Source of the DNA: an uncultured Oscillospiraceae bacterium
GTDB taxonomy: Bacteria; Bacillota; Clostridia; Oscillospirales; Acutalibacteraceae
Assembly: GCA_900547105.1 (NCBI GenBank)
Contig: URFL01000012.1
Location: 1 to 64,000, forward strand
Reading direction: 5' to 3'
DNA: 64,000 nt
In this document: positions 16,473 to 24,499 of the stretch, piece by piece
How the letters are laid out: every line of letters starts with the position of its first letter
Numbering within the stretch: the first letter of the stretch is position 1
Notes under the pieces: model-generated
Told to the model about the DNA's origin: nothing
What the model saw: only the letters and a program-made list of their open reading frames with translations
Database searches by the model: none
Position numbers and translations under genes: made by a program

Positions 16473-16501
16473 TTGACAAACGCCGTGCAAAGGCGTATAT
16501 T
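16473..16501 (+). promoter_or_regulatory. promoter of the ilvA T-box transcript
   Basis: TTGACA (16473-16478), 17 bases, TATATT (16496-16501). Confidence 0.9.
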
Positions 16502-16509
16502 GACACCAT

Positions 16510-16790
16510 ACACCAAATGCACGGAAAAGGGCGGCATCCCGCCGTCACCCCTTTCAGAGAGCCGTCGGTCGCTGCGAGACGGCAGGGAACACGGGATCAA
16601 TCACCTTGGAGCAGACCGGCTGAACCGTTTGTGTCAGTAAGCCGGTACGGGACTTCCCGTTACAGAAGAGGGCATTGTTGGATGCCTGCCAAAGCGGCCG
16701 CCTTGGGCGGCAATCGGAGTGGTACCACGGAAGCCAAACGCTTTCGCCTCGGACAATCGGGGCGGAGCGTTTTTTTATTTTATCGACAAA
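16510..16790 (+). promoter_or_regulatory. T-box leader of ilvA (probable ATC isoleucine specifier)
   Basis: An AGAGAGCCG stem I motif is at 16556, the T-box core GGAGTGGTACCACGGAAGC at 16716-16734, and the terminator AACGCT/AGCGTT with a seven-T tail at 16737-16787. Matched against the leuA leader, the specifier site GGATCA-ATC-ACC-TTGGAG reads ATC (16600-16602), an isoleucine codon. This fits ilvA as the first isoleucine-specific step. ACC (threonine) three bases further on is the alternative. Confidence 0.92.
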
Positions 16791-16804
16791 AGGAGATAGC
16801 CATC

Positions 16805-18001
16805 ATGTTGACACTCGACAAAATCTATCATGCATCGTATGCGTTAAAGGATGTGATCCGGACAACGGATCTGATCCACGCCCCCAACATTTGCCCCGGC
16901 AGCGATATTTATCTGAAAACCGAAAACCTGCAGGTGACCGGTTCGTTTAAGGTGCGCGGCTCGGCGTACAAAATTTCCCAGCTGACCGAAGAGGAAAAAG
17001 CCAAGGGTGTGATCGCCTGTTCGGCGGGCAACCACGCACAGGGCGTGGCGTTGGCGGCGACCAAAAACGGCATCAAATCGCTGATTTGCCTACCGGACGG
17101 CGCTCCTATCTCCAAGGTGGAGGCGACCAAACGCTACGGCGCGGAGATTTGTCTGGTCAAAGGTGTGTATGACGACGCGTATCAAAAAGCGCTGGAGCTG
17201 AAAGAGGAAAAAGGCTACACCTTTATCCACCCGTTCGATGACGAAGATGTCATCGCCGGACAGGGCACCATCGGTCTGGAAATGCTGCAGCAGCTGCCGG
17301 ATGTGGACGCGGTGATCGTGCCGGTGGGCGGCGGCGGACTCATCTCCGGCGTGGCGTTCGCCATCAAATCGCTGAATCCTCGCGTCAAGGTGTACGGCGT
17401 GCAGGCGGCAGGCGCTCCCAGCATGCAGCAATCGCTGGCGCACGGCAAAATCGAGAAGCTGGACGCGGTATCCACCATCGCCGACGGCATCGCGGTGAAA
17501 GAGCCGGGCGAGCATACTTTCCAGTATTGCCGCGATTATGTGGACGAGGTCGTGACCGTGACCGACGACGAGATTTCCACCGCTATTCTGACACTGATCG
17601 AAAGCCAAAAGCTGATCGCCGAGGGCGCGGGTGCGGTGCCGTTGGCGGCAGCGCTATTCCATAAGGTGCCGGTCGAGGGCAAAAAGGTCATCTGCCTGGT
17701 GTCCGGCGGCAACATCGATGTGACCATCCTGTCCCGCGTGATCAAACGCGGTTTGCTCACCTCCGGTCGCTCTTGCCAGCTGACGGTGGAGCTGCTGGAC
17801 AAACCCGGCCAGCTGGAAACGGTAGCGCACCTCATCGCCGAAAAAGGCGGCAACGTGGTGTCGGTTCACCACGAGCGTGCCAGCGAGGGCTCGGATGTTA
17901 ACGGCTGTTTCCTGCGGCTGCGGCTGGAAACCCGCAACTACGCCCATATTGACGAGATCCGCGGCGCGTTGACCGGCGCGGGCTTCAAACTGATCGACTA
18001 A
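16805..18001 (+). CDS. ilvA: threonine ammonia-lyase (threonine deaminase)
   Basis: PLP enzyme turning threonine into 2-oxobutanoate and ammonia, the entry to isoleucine. The PLP Lys sits in SFKVRGSAYK (~residue 51), with the SAGNHAQGVA and GGGGLISG phosphate loops. The C-terminal ~75 residues form an ACT-type domain (LTVELLDKPGQLETVAHLI). The 398-residue size with a single ACT domain is like the shorter ilvA/tdcB type, not the 510-residue E. coli IlvA. AAAAGGAG sits before the ATG. The T-box supports a biosynthetic rather than catabolic role. ridA follows after 31 bp. Confidence 0.95.
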   Translation: MLTLDKIYHASYALKDVIRTTDLIHAPNICPGSDIYLKTENLQVTGSFKVRGSAYKISQLTEEEKAKGVIACSAGNHAQGVALAATKNGIKSLICLPDGAPISKVEATKRYGAEICLVKGVYDDAYQKALELKEEKGYTFIHPFDDEDVIAGQGTIGLEMLQQLPDVDAVIVPVGGGGLISGVAFAIKSLNPRVKVYGVQAAGAPSMQQSLAHGKIEKLDAVSTIADGIAVKEPGEHTFQYCRDYVDEVVTVTDDEISTAILTLIESQKLIAEGAGAVPLAAALFHKVPVEGKKVICLVSGGNIDVTILSRVIKRGLLTSGRSCQLTVELLDKPGQLETVAHLIAEKGGNVVSVHHERASEGSDVNGCFLRLRLETRNYAHIDEIRGALTGAGFKLID

Positions 18002-18032
18002 TATTTTGTGATATGAAAAGGAGAAATGCGTT

Positions 18033-18407
18033 ATGTCTACTGTTGTCCATACCCCGAATGCCCCTGAAGCCATCGGCCCCTATTCGCAGGCGATCGTCGC
18101 CAGCGGTATGGTGTACACCTCCGGCCAGATCGCGATCGATCCCGCTTGCGGCGATGTGACCGCGACCACCATTGAAGCGCAAAGCGAACAGGTGATGAAA
18201 AATCTGACTGCGGTGCTGGAAGCGGCGGGAAGCTCGCTGGAAAAAGCGGTCAAAACCACCTGCTTTTTGAAAAATATGAGTGATTTCGCCGCGTTCAACG
18301 CGGTATATGGCCGCTATTTTACCGGTAAACCCGCGCGTTCCTGCGTGGCAGTCGCGTCGCTGCCCAAGGATGTGCTGGTGGAAGTGGAAGTTGTTGCCAC
18401 GCTGTAA
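18033..18407 (+). CDS. ridA: RidA family reactive intermediate deaminase
   Basis: Hydrolyses the enamine/imine (2-aminocrotonate) released by PLP enzymes such as IlvA. The 124-residue length is standard. Hallmarks are the N-terminal PNAPEAIGPYSQAI, SGQIAIDP, a KTTCFLKNMSDFAAFN segment and the catalytic Arg in PARSCVAV. It sits directly behind ilvA in one transcript, matching its known partnership. AAAAGGAG precedes the ATG. No clear terminator follows. Confidence 0.95.
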   Translation: MSTVVHTPNAPEAIGPYSQAIVASGMVYTSGQIAIDPACGDVTATTIEAQSEQVMKNLTAVLEAAGSSLEKAVKTTCFLKNMSDFAAFNAVYGRYFTGKPARSCVAVASLPKDVLVEVEVVATL

Positions 18408-18440
18408 AGCATTTTTGACCGCATCCTTTTGAAAAAAGCG

Positions 18441-18470
18441 CCCTCCGCCGGGCATACTGATAGCGGAGGG
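18441..18470 (+). promoter_or_regulatory. hairpin hiding the ribosome site of the next gene
   Basis: CCCTCCGC (18441-18448) pairs perfectly with GCGGAGGG (18463-18470) across a 14-base loop. The 3' arm contains the GGAGGG ribosome site of the gene starting at 18478, so translation may be held off unless the stem opens. No T tail follows, so it is not a normal terminator for ridA. Confidence 0.5.
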
Positions 18471-18477
18471 ATGCCTT

Positions 18478-18906
18478 ATGAGTCAAAACATCATCCCCCG
18501 ACACAAAACCGCCGTCGGCGTGTTCTGCATCGGGGGACTGCTCTATAATCTGATTGAAATTTGCTGGCGTGGCTATACCCATTGGAGTATGTTTTTGCTG
18601 GGCGGCTGCTGTTTTCAGGTGATCGGTGCCATCCACGAGCGATTCGCCGACCGGCGACCGCTGTTTCGCTGCACCTTGTGCGCCGGAGCGGTCACCGCGC
18701 TGGAATTTATCAGCGGCTACGTGGTCAACCTGCGGCTGCATTTGAATGTGTGGGATTATAGCCGTCTGCCGTTGAATATTAAGGGACAGGTGTGCCTGAT
18801 CTATTCGGTGCTGTGGGGTGTGCTGAGTTTGATCGCCTGTCCGGTGTATCGGCTGGTGCGTATGCGGCTGGCGCGCGATCATCATTGGCAGCTGCTCCCG
18901 CAATAA
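18478..18906 (+). CDS. small membrane protein, ABC_trans_CmpB (PF06541)-like
   Basis: 142 residues with about four membrane helices. Conserved-looking pieces are GLLYNLIEICWRGYTHWSMF, LLGGCCFQVIGAIHE, GAVTALEFISGYVVNL and VWDYSRLPLNIKGQVCL. This string (HWSMFLLGG, LEFxxG, WDYSxxPxNxxGQ) is typical of the putative type-IV ABC transporter family found widely in Clostridia. No transporter partner genes are near. Translation may be controlled by the hairpin at 18441-18470. Function not established. Confidence 0.8.
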   Translation: MSQNIIPRHKTAVGVFCIGGLLYNLIEICWRGYTHWSMFLLGGCCFQVIGAIHERFADRRPLFRCTLCAGAVTALEFISGYVVNLRLHLNVWDYSRLPLNIKGQVCLIYSVLWGVLSLIACPVYRLVRMRLARDHHWQLLPQ

Positions 18907-18938
18907 CGCGGGACGAACCCCGAAAGCGAAGGCACCGC

Positions 18939-19010
18939 TCAAGCCTTCCCCTTGCGGTGGTTTTCTCTATCTGTCGATGAAGAAGCTCATCAAGCCTTCC
19001 CCTCGGAGGT
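18939..19010. repeat. partial copies of the palindromic repeat
   Basis: CAAGCCTTCCCCT appears at 18939 and again at 18990, the same string that opens the full element at 19044. These look like decayed or half copies; no gene is visible in the stretch. Confidence 0.5.
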
Positions 19011-19043
19011 GATTTCCTGCGTGTGGGGGATGATGAGTCCCCG

Positions 19044-19096
19044 CAAGCCTTCCCCTAGAGGGGAAGGGGGACCGCCGAACGGCGGTGGATGAGGTG
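19044..19096. repeat. palindromic intergenic repeat, full element
   Basis: CCTTCCCCT/AGGGGAAGG (19048-19067) followed by ACCGCC/GGCGGT (19071-19086) and GGATGAGGTG. The two-hairpin form with a GATGAGGTG end is the type element of this family in the window. Confidence 0.7.
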
Positions 19097-19124
19097 TCAG
19101 AATTTTATACAAACCATCGCCGAG

Positions 19125-19180
19125 CGGTTACCTCCCTTGTGTAAAGGGAAGTGGCACAGCGTAAGCTGTAACGGAGGGAT
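19125..19180. repeat. palindromic intergenic repeat, diverged copy
   Basis: CCTCCCTT/AAGGGAAG then CACAGC/GCTGT and CGGAGGG: the same two-hairpin plan as 19044-19096 with different stem sequences. Confidence 0.6.
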
Positions 19181-19221
19181 TGTAACGAAATGGCGCGGTC
19201 AAACGCCGCCTGATGGACGGA

Positions 19222-19275
19222 GACAATCCCCCAGTCGCGGCAAAGCCGCGACAGCCCACTTTACTCAAAGGGGCC
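19222..19275. repeat. palindromic intergenic repeat, inverted copy
   Basis: CAATCCCCCA, the GTCGCGGC/GCCGCGAC hairpin (19234-19252) and TTTACTCAAAGGG. Read on the other strand it has the same order of parts as 19125-19180. Confidence 0.6.
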
Positions 19276-19314
19276 ATGCGCCCGCCGCCAGCATCATAAG
19301 GTTTATTGCTTTTT

Positions 19315-19372
19315 CCACCTCATCCGCTTCGCTGCGCTCAGCACCTTCTCCTCAAGGAGAAGGCTTGCGCCC
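19315..19372. repeat. palindromic intergenic repeat, inverted copy
   Basis: CACCTCATCCGCTTCGC followed by CCTTCTCCT/AGGAGAAGG (19344-19363). The CTCAAGGAGAAGGC string is shared with the element at 15-80. Confidence 0.65.
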
Positions 19373-19398
19373 GCCGTCAGCGGAATATGTTTGCTTGT

Positions 19399-19420
19399 GG
19401 GACGATGTGGGCATCGTCCC
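19399..19420. repeat. GGGACGATG palindrome
   Basis: GGGACGATG/CATCGTCCC with a TGGG loop, followed by CTACG. It is similar in style to the GTAGGGAACGCC palindrome at 22207-22236. The next bases (19432-19463) carry AGATTCTTCGCTTTGCTCAG, a string I recall as a common intergenic repeat in gut bacteria. Confidence 0.5.
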
Positions 19421-19483
19421 CTACGAAAATACCGAAGAAGATTCTTCGCTTTGCTCAGAATGACAGGTCGGTAGAATTCCCAT

Positions 19484-19536
19484 TTGGCTCCCTCTGACGA
19501 GGGAGCTGTCGAGCGCCAGCGAGACTGAGGGAGAGA
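19484..19536. repeat. palindromic intergenic repeat, diverged copy
   Basis: GGCTCCCTC/GAGGGAGC (19486-19506) then a short GTCGAG/CGAGAC stem and CTGAGGGAG. It closes the repeat patch; 19537-19658 shows nothing further. Confidence 0.6.
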
Positions 19537-19658
19537 AAAAAGTTTTTCATACCACCTAAAGTGGGCGACATTCCCTCTCTCCCGCCGTCTTTTTGCTGTG
19601 CAAAAATCCAACTTCCTCACAGAGAAAGGCTGATCCCCGCCGCTTATTTCGATGCGGC

Positions 19659-20294
19659 TTACATAGTTTTGCTCGCGGAGGGGCAATGGTCGCTCAGCGG
19701 GCAATCGGCGCAGCGGGGGGAACGCGCCGAACAAATCTCGCGTCCGAACAACACCAACCGGTGACAAAACGCGTTGCTTTCCTCCAGCGGCAACAGCTCG
19801 CGCAGCTGGCGCTCCACCTTATACGGGTCCTTGCTGTCCACCAGCCCCAACCGCCCCGCAATGCGGATGCAATGGGTATCGGTAACCACCGCGGGCTTGC
19901 CGTAAATGTCGCCGCACACCAGATTGGCGGTTTTGCGCCCCACACCCGGCAGCTTGATCAGCTCCTCTACCGTGTCGGGTACCACACCGCCGTATTCGTC
20001 GCGCAGCATTCGTGCCATCGCGACAATATCCCGTGCTTTGGTTTTGTATAGCCCGCAGGAGTGGATGTATTCGCCCACCTCTTCCGGATCGGCTTCGGCA
20101 AACGCCTCCAGCGTGGGAAACCGCTCAAACAGCGCGGGAGTCACCATATTGACCCGCGCATCGGTGCATTGTGCCGACAACCGCGTTGCAATCAGCAGCT
20201 CCAGCGGTTCGGTATATTGCAGCGAACAAATACCCTCGGGATACCGCTGCTTCAGCGCGTCGATTGCCAGCAGCGCGCGTTGTTTTTTGGTCAT
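19659..20294 (-). CDS. nth: endonuclease III
   Basis: Bifunctional DNA glycosylase/AP lyase for oxidised pyrimidines. In 211 residues it has the helix-hairpin-helix LPGVGRKTANL with the catalytic Lys, the catalytic Asp in VVTDTHCIRIAGRL, and a C-terminal 4Fe-4S loop with exact C-x6-C-x2-C-x5-C spacing (CSARSPRCADCPLSDHC). The start at 20294 has AGAGAGGCGA ahead; an in-frame extension to 20360 overlaps the promoter and was rejected. It is divergent from a second DNA-repair gene at 20382. Confidence 0.95.
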   Translation of the reverse strand: MTKKQRALLAIDALKQRYPEGICSLQYTEPLELLIATRLSAQCTDARVNMVTPALFERFPTLEAFAEADPEEVGEYIHSCGLYKTKARDIVAMARMLRDEYGGVVPDTVEELIKLPGVGRKTANLVCGDIYGKPAVVTDTHCIRIAGRLGLVDSKDPYKVERQLRELLPLEESNAFCHRLVLFGREICSARSPRCADCPLSDHCPSASKTM

Positions 20295-20331
20295 ATGCCG
20301 TCGCCTCTCTTGTCGAAAACTGTGTACCGCC

Positions 20332-20360
20332 AGTGTAGCACGGCGGGGGAGTGCTGTCAA
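20332..20360 (-). promoter_or_regulatory. promoter of nth
   Basis: Minus strand TTGACA (20355-20360), 17 bases, TACACT (20332-20337). Confidence 0.85.
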
Positions 20361-20381
20361 TCACAGAAAGGAAGGAAGTCT

Positions 20382-20894
20382 ATGCCAACCGGACTGGCTC
20401 CGCTGGGAACAGCGGATGCACGCCTTTTGATTTTGGGCACCATGCCGTCGGTGCAGTCGCTGCAGCGGCAGCAATATTACGGTCATCCGCAAAACGCCTT
20501 TTGGCGGCTGCTGTTTGCGCTGTGGGAGGAGGAATGGTCGCCCGATTATGCCGACCGCGTCGCGTTTGTGGAGCGCCACCGGCTGGCGGTGTGGGATGTG
20601 CTGGCTACCTGTCAACGACAGGGCAGCGCCGATGCCGCCATCACCGATGCGGTCGCCAACGATTTTGTGTCCTTTGCGCAGCAGCACCCGCAGTTGCGGG
20701 CGGTGGCTTTCAATTCGGTGGGTGCGGCGCGGTTTTACGACCGCTTGGTGCGCCCCGATCCGTTTGCCGCTTTGCCCAAAGTGACTCTGCCGTCCTCTAG
20801 CCCGGCGCGTGCCATGAAATTTTCCGAAAAATTTGCGGCCTGGCAGCCGCTGAAAAGCGCGTGGGATGTTGCAATTCAGGAAAAAGAATGGTAA
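20382..20894 (+). CDS. DNA-deoxyinosine glycosylase (uracil-DNA glycosylase superfamily, family 6)
   Basis: 170 residues. It opens with the superfamily motif ILGTMPSVQS and continues QQYYGHPQNAFW, the HDG/family-6 pattern where the Asn in the GHPQNAFW stretch is the active residue of known members. The C-terminal VTLPSSSPARAM matches the second active-site loop. It removes hypoxanthine (deaminated adenine) from DNA. GAAAGGAAGG precedes the ATG. It diverges from nth and is followed after 43 bp by glyA. Confidence 0.88.
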   Translation: MPTGLAPLGTADARLLILGTMPSVQSLQRQQYYGHPQNAFWRLLFALWEEEWSPDYADRVAFVERHRLAVWDVLATCQRQGSADAAITDAVANDFVSFAQQHPQLRAVAFNSVGAARFYDRLVRPDPFAALPKVTLPSSSPARAMKFSEKFAAWQPLKSAWDVAIQEKEW

Positions 20895-20937
20895 AATGTA
20901 CCCAATATACCAAACTCAAAATAAAGGAGAGAACTCT

Positions 20938-22188
20938 ATGTACGCCGATATGATGGACACCATTGGCTTTGTGAAACAGGCCGACCCCGCCGTGGGCGAG
21001 GCGATGGAACGCGAACTGGCTCGCCAGCGCCGCAATCTGGAACTGATCGCTTCGGAAAATATTGTGTCGCCCGCTGTGATGGCGGCGATGGGCAGCGTGC
21101 TCACCAACAAATACGCCGAAGGCTATCCCGGCAAACGCTACTATGGCGGCTGCCAGGAAGTGGATGTGGTGGAAAACATCGCCCGCGACCGTGCATGCCA
21201 GCTGTTTGGCGCGGAACACGCCAATGTACAGGCGCACTCCGGCGCCCAAGCCAACCAGGCCGCGTATTTCGCGCTGATCCAGCCCGGCGACACCGTGATG
21301 GGTATGAATCTGGCACACGGCGGTCACCTGACTCATGGCTCGCCGGTCAACTTTTCCGGCAAGCTGTACAACTTCGTGCCCTATGGTGTGGATGAAGAAA
21401 CCGGCTACATCGATTACGATAAAGTGATGGCGCTGGCGATGGAATGCAAGCCCAAGCTGATCGTGGCGGGCGCCAGCGCCTATCCGCGCGAGATTCGATT
21501 TGATAAGCTGCGCGAGATCGCGGATGCCTGCGGCGCGCTGTTGATGGTGGATATGGCGCACATTGCGGGTCTGGTCGCCGCGGGGCTGCATATGAGCCCG
21601 GTGCCTTACTGCGATGTGGTGACCAGCACCACCCACAAAACGCTGCGCGGACCGCGCGGCGGCTTGATCCTGTGCAAAGAACAGTATGCCAAAGCAATCG
21701 ACAAGGCGATCTTCCCCGGTTCGCAGGGCGGCCCGCTGATGCATGTGATCGCGTCCAAAGCGGTCTGCTTTGGCGAGGCGCTGAAACCGGAGTTCAAAAC
21801 CTATCAGGAGCAGATTCGCAAAAACGCCAAGGCGTTGGCACAGGGGCTGCTGAACCGCGGTCACAAGCTGGTGTCCGGCGGCACCGACAACCACCTGATG
21901 CTGATGGATCTGCGCGAAAGCGGCATCACCGGCAAGGAGCTGGAGCACCGCTTGGACGAGGTGTACATCACGGTCAACAAAAACACCATCCCCAACGAGC
22001 CGCTGTCGCCGTTTGTGACCAGTGGTATCCGCATTGGCACGCCGGCGGTCACCAGCCGTGGCCTGCAGGAAGCGGATATGGATCTGATCGCGGGCTTTAT
22101 CAGCGATGCGATCACCGATTTCGACAACAAGGCGGACGCGATCCGCGCCGGTGTGGAAGACATCTGCGCACGGTATCCGCTGTATTGA
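20938..22188 (+). CDS. glyA: serine hydroxymethyltransferase
   Basis: Interconverts serine and glycine with tetrahydrofolate, the main one-carbon entry. In 416 residues: ELIASENIVSPAV, NKYAEGYPGKRYYGG, VQAHSGAQANQAAY and the PLP Lys in STTHKTLRGPRGG. The start at 20938 is chosen over an upstream in-frame ATG because AAAGGAG is correctly spaced and the N-terminus then matches the family. A strong hairpin follows. Confidence 0.97.
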   Translation: MYADMMDTIGFVKQADPAVGEAMERELARQRRNLELIASENIVSPAVMAAMGSVLTNKYAEGYPGKRYYGGCQEVDVVENIARDRACQLFGAEHANVQAHSGAQANQAAYFALIQPGDTVMGMNLAHGGHLTHGSPVNFSGKLYNFVPYGVDEETGYIDYDKVMALAMECKPKLIVAGASAYPREIRFDKLREIADACGALLMVDMAHIAGLVAAGLHMSPVPYCDVVTSTTHKTLRGPRGGLILCKEQYAKAIDKAIFPGSQGGPLMHVIASKAVCFGEALKPEFKTYQEQIRKNAKALAQGLLNRGHKLVSGGTDNHLMLMDLRESGITGKELEHRLDEVYITVNKNTIPNEPLSPFVTSGIRIGTPAVTSRGLQEADMDLIAGFISDAITDFDNKADAIRAGVEDICARYPLY

Positions 22189-22206
22189 TTTTGCCTATAA
22201 CCAGCC

Positions 22207-22236
22207 GTAGGGAACGCCGCTTTTGGCGTTCCCTAC
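22207..22236 (+). terminator. hairpin after glyA, repeat-like
   Basis: GTAGGGAACGCC / GGCGTTCCCTAC, 12-bp perfect stem with a GCTTTT loop. It lacks a T tail. It may act as terminator or belong to the same repeat class as 19399-19420. Confidence 0.55.
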
Positions 22237-22273
22237 GCTTTATACCATCGGAATGACAAAGGAGATGAGAGAT

Positions 22274-23551
22274 ATGGCGGCACCGCTCGCCGACCGGATG
22301 CGCCCGGCTACGCTGGAGGACATGGTGGGGCAGCAGCATTTGCTGGGACCCGACAAAGCCTTGCGACATATCATTGAAGGGGGACAAATCCCCAATCTCA
22401 TCTTTTACGGTCCGTCCGGGGTGGGCAAAACCACCCTCGCGCGCATCATTGCGCAGCGCACCGATATGCGGCTGCACAAGCTCAACGGTACCAGCGCCAC
22501 CACCGCCGACATCAAAGCGGTGGTGGATGAGGTGGACACGCTGGCGGGTATGGGCGGCATTTTGCTGTATCTGGACGAGATCCAATATTTCAACAAAAAG
22601 CAGCAGCAAACGCTGCTGGAGCATATTGAAAACGGTCGTATCACGCTGATCGCCTCCACTACCGAAAACCCGTATTTTTATGTATACAGCGCGATTTTGA
22701 GCCGCGCCACCGTGTTTGAATTCAAAGCGGTGGACGCGTCCGAGATCGAGCGCGCGGTGCGCCGGGCATTTGACTTTTTGCAGCAGGAAAAAGGCGTGTT
22801 GGTGTCGGCAACTGACGAAGCGGTTGCGGTGATCGCCTCCTCCAGCGGCGGCGATGTGCGCAAAGCCATCAACGCGGTGGAGCTGTGCGTGATGGCGACC
22901 CCGCCGGACGGCGAAGGCGCCGTGCGGGTGACCGAAGAAACCGCGCGCCAGCTCGCGCAGCGCAGCGCCATGCGGTATGACCGCGAGGGCGACGAGCACT
23001 ACGACATCGTGTCCGCTTATCAAAAATCCATGCGCGGATCGGATGTGGATGCGGCGCTGCATTATCTGGCGCGGCTGCTGGAAGCGGGGGATCTGCCCTC
23101 CGCCTGCCGCCGGTTGATGGTGTGCGCCTGCGAGGATGTGGGGCTGGCGTATCCGATGATCATCCCCATCGTGAAAGCGGCGGTGGATGCCGCCTTGCAT
23201 GTGGGGCTGCCGGAAGCGCGGCTGCCGCTGGCGGACGCGGTCATTATGGTGTGCCGCGCCCCCAAATCCAACTCCGCCCACGATGCGATCAACGCCGCGA
23301 TGGCGGATGTGCAGGCGGGGCGCAGCGGTCCCATTCCCCGCCAGCTGCAAAACAAGCATTACGACGGCGAGGACAACCCGAACAAAGGGCAGCACTATCT
23401 GTATCCCCACGCGTTCCCCCACCACTGGGTGGAACAGCAGTATTTGCCGGATGCGCTGCGCGACCGGGTGTATTACCACCCCGGTGACAATAAAAATGAG
23501 CAGGCGTATGAAGCGTATTGGAACGCCATCCGCCCGCCCAAAAAGGGGTAA
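22274..23551 (+). CDS. rarA: replication-associated recombination protein RarA (MgsA)
   Basis: AAA+ ATPase of the clamp-loader-like group acting at stalled replication forks. In 425 residues: LADRMRPATLEDMVGQ, Walker A GPSGVGKTTLA, Walker B ILLYLDEIQYFNK, sensor 1 IASTTENPYF and arginine-finger LSRATVFEF, then the RarA-specific tetramerisation tail (KHYDGEDNPNKGQHYLYPHAF). The ATG at 22274 has AAAGGAG; upstream in-frame ATGs at 22253 and 22223 fit less well. Confidence 0.95.
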   Translation: MAAPLADRMRPATLEDMVGQQHLLGPDKALRHIIEGGQIPNLIFYGPSGVGKTTLARIIAQRTDMRLHKLNGTSATTADIKAVVDEVDTLAGMGGILLYLDEIQYFNKKQQQTLLEHIENGRITLIASTTENPYFYVYSAILSRATVFEFKAVDASEIERAVRRAFDFLQQEKGVLVSATDEAVAVIASSSGGDVRKAINAVELCVMATPPDGEGAVRVTEETARQLAQRSAMRYDREGDEHYDIVSAYQKSMRGSDVDAALHYLARLLEAGDLPSACRRLMVCACEDVGLAYPMIIPIVKAAVDAALHVGLPEARLPLADAVIMVCRAPKSNSAHDAINAAMADVQAGRSGPIPRQLQNKHYDGEDNPNKGQHYLYPHAFPHHWVEQQYLPDALRDRVYYHPGDNKNEQAYEAYWNAIRPPKKG

Positions 23552-23572
23552 CGATTTACTTGTAACGAGCGC

Positions 23573-24379
23573 TCAGCCTTGCTCGTCGTCCGGACGAGCC
23601 GCCAGCGCGTCCGCAATCAGCTGCTCCCGCTCGGCAGCGGACACCGCCTCACCCCGGGTGAGATACAGCAGATATTCCACATTGCCGTTGGTGCCGTGGA
23701 TCGGCGACACGGTCAGCCCCTGCAGATACAGGTGGTTGTCCGCTGCCGCGTCGATCAGCGAGCCGATCAGCGGGGGCAAAATGGCGGGATCTTTCACAAT
23801 GCCGTTTTTGCCAAGCTGGAACGGTTTGGCTTCAAATTGCGGCTTGATAAGGCACACGCACCGCCCGTCCGGCTTCAAAATGCGGTCGATGGCGGGGTAA
23901 ATTTTGGTTAGCGAAATAAACGCCACATCCACCGTGACCAGATCGCACAGCTCGCCGAGCTGCTCGGCGGTCAAATGGCGGGCGTTGGTGCGCTCCATCA
24001 CGGTCACGCGGGCATCCTGCCGCAGCTCCCACGCCAAAATGCCGTAGGCGACATCCACCGCAAACACATGCGCGGCATCGTTTTGCAGCAGGCAATCGGT
24101 GAACCCGCCGTTGCTGGCGCCAATGTCGCAAACGGTTTGTCCCGCCACATCCAGCGGAAAAACCCGCAGCGCTTTTTCCAGCTTATATCCGGAGCGGCTG
24201 GCGTATTTGCGCGCTTTTTCGCGCAACGTCAGCACCGTGTCGGCGGCCACCGCCGTGCCGGGCTTGTCCGCCGGGGTCTGGCCGATGAAAACCCGCCCCT
24301 CCATAATGAGCGCCGCCGCCTCTTCGCGGGAGATGTCCCATTGGCGTGCAGCCAGCTCGTCCAATCGTATCGTTGCCAT
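23573..24379 (-). CDS. tlyA: TlyA family rRNA 2'-O-methyltransferase
   Basis: 268 residues. An S4 RNA-binding domain (~1-60, with RLDELAARQWDISREEA) is followed by an FtsJ-type Rossmann methyltransferase: CDIGASNGGFTDCLLQN binds SAM, then TVDVAFISLTKIYPAI and LIKPQFEA. TlyA methylates 2'-O of rRNA cytidines in other bacteria; the old name hemolysin A is misleading. AAAGGATG precedes the ATG. It converges on rarA and stands alone on its strand. Confidence 0.93.
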   Translation of the reverse strand: MATIRLDELAARQWDISREEAAALIMEGRVFIGQTPADKPGTAVAADTVLTLREKARKYASRSGYKLEKALRVFPLDVAGQTVCDIGASNGGFTDCLLQNDAAHVFAVDVAYGILAWELRQDARVTVMERTNARHLTAEQLGELCDLVTVDVAFISLTKIYPAIDRILKPDGRCVCLIKPQFEAKPFQLGKNGIVKDPAILPPLIGSLIDAAADNHLYLQGLTVSPIHGTNGNVEYLLYLTRGEAVSAAEREQLIADALAARPDDEQG

Positions 24380-24499
24380 GTTGTCACATCCTTTGGGCTT
24401 TATTGTAGCGGGTTTGCCCGGTGGATGTCAAGTTTTGCTGGACTTTTTTCGGCGAATGTTTTACTATGTACAGATATAATGACGTTCAAGGAGTACACA

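Noticed and set aside
16434..16640. Short + strand frame in the ilvA leader
   Set aside because: It overlaps the T-box promoter and stem I and has no ribosome site.
18939..19536. CRISPR or tandem-repeat locus
   Set aside because: The units are in both orientations, differ in sequence and are not evenly spaced; they fit dispersed palindromic elements.
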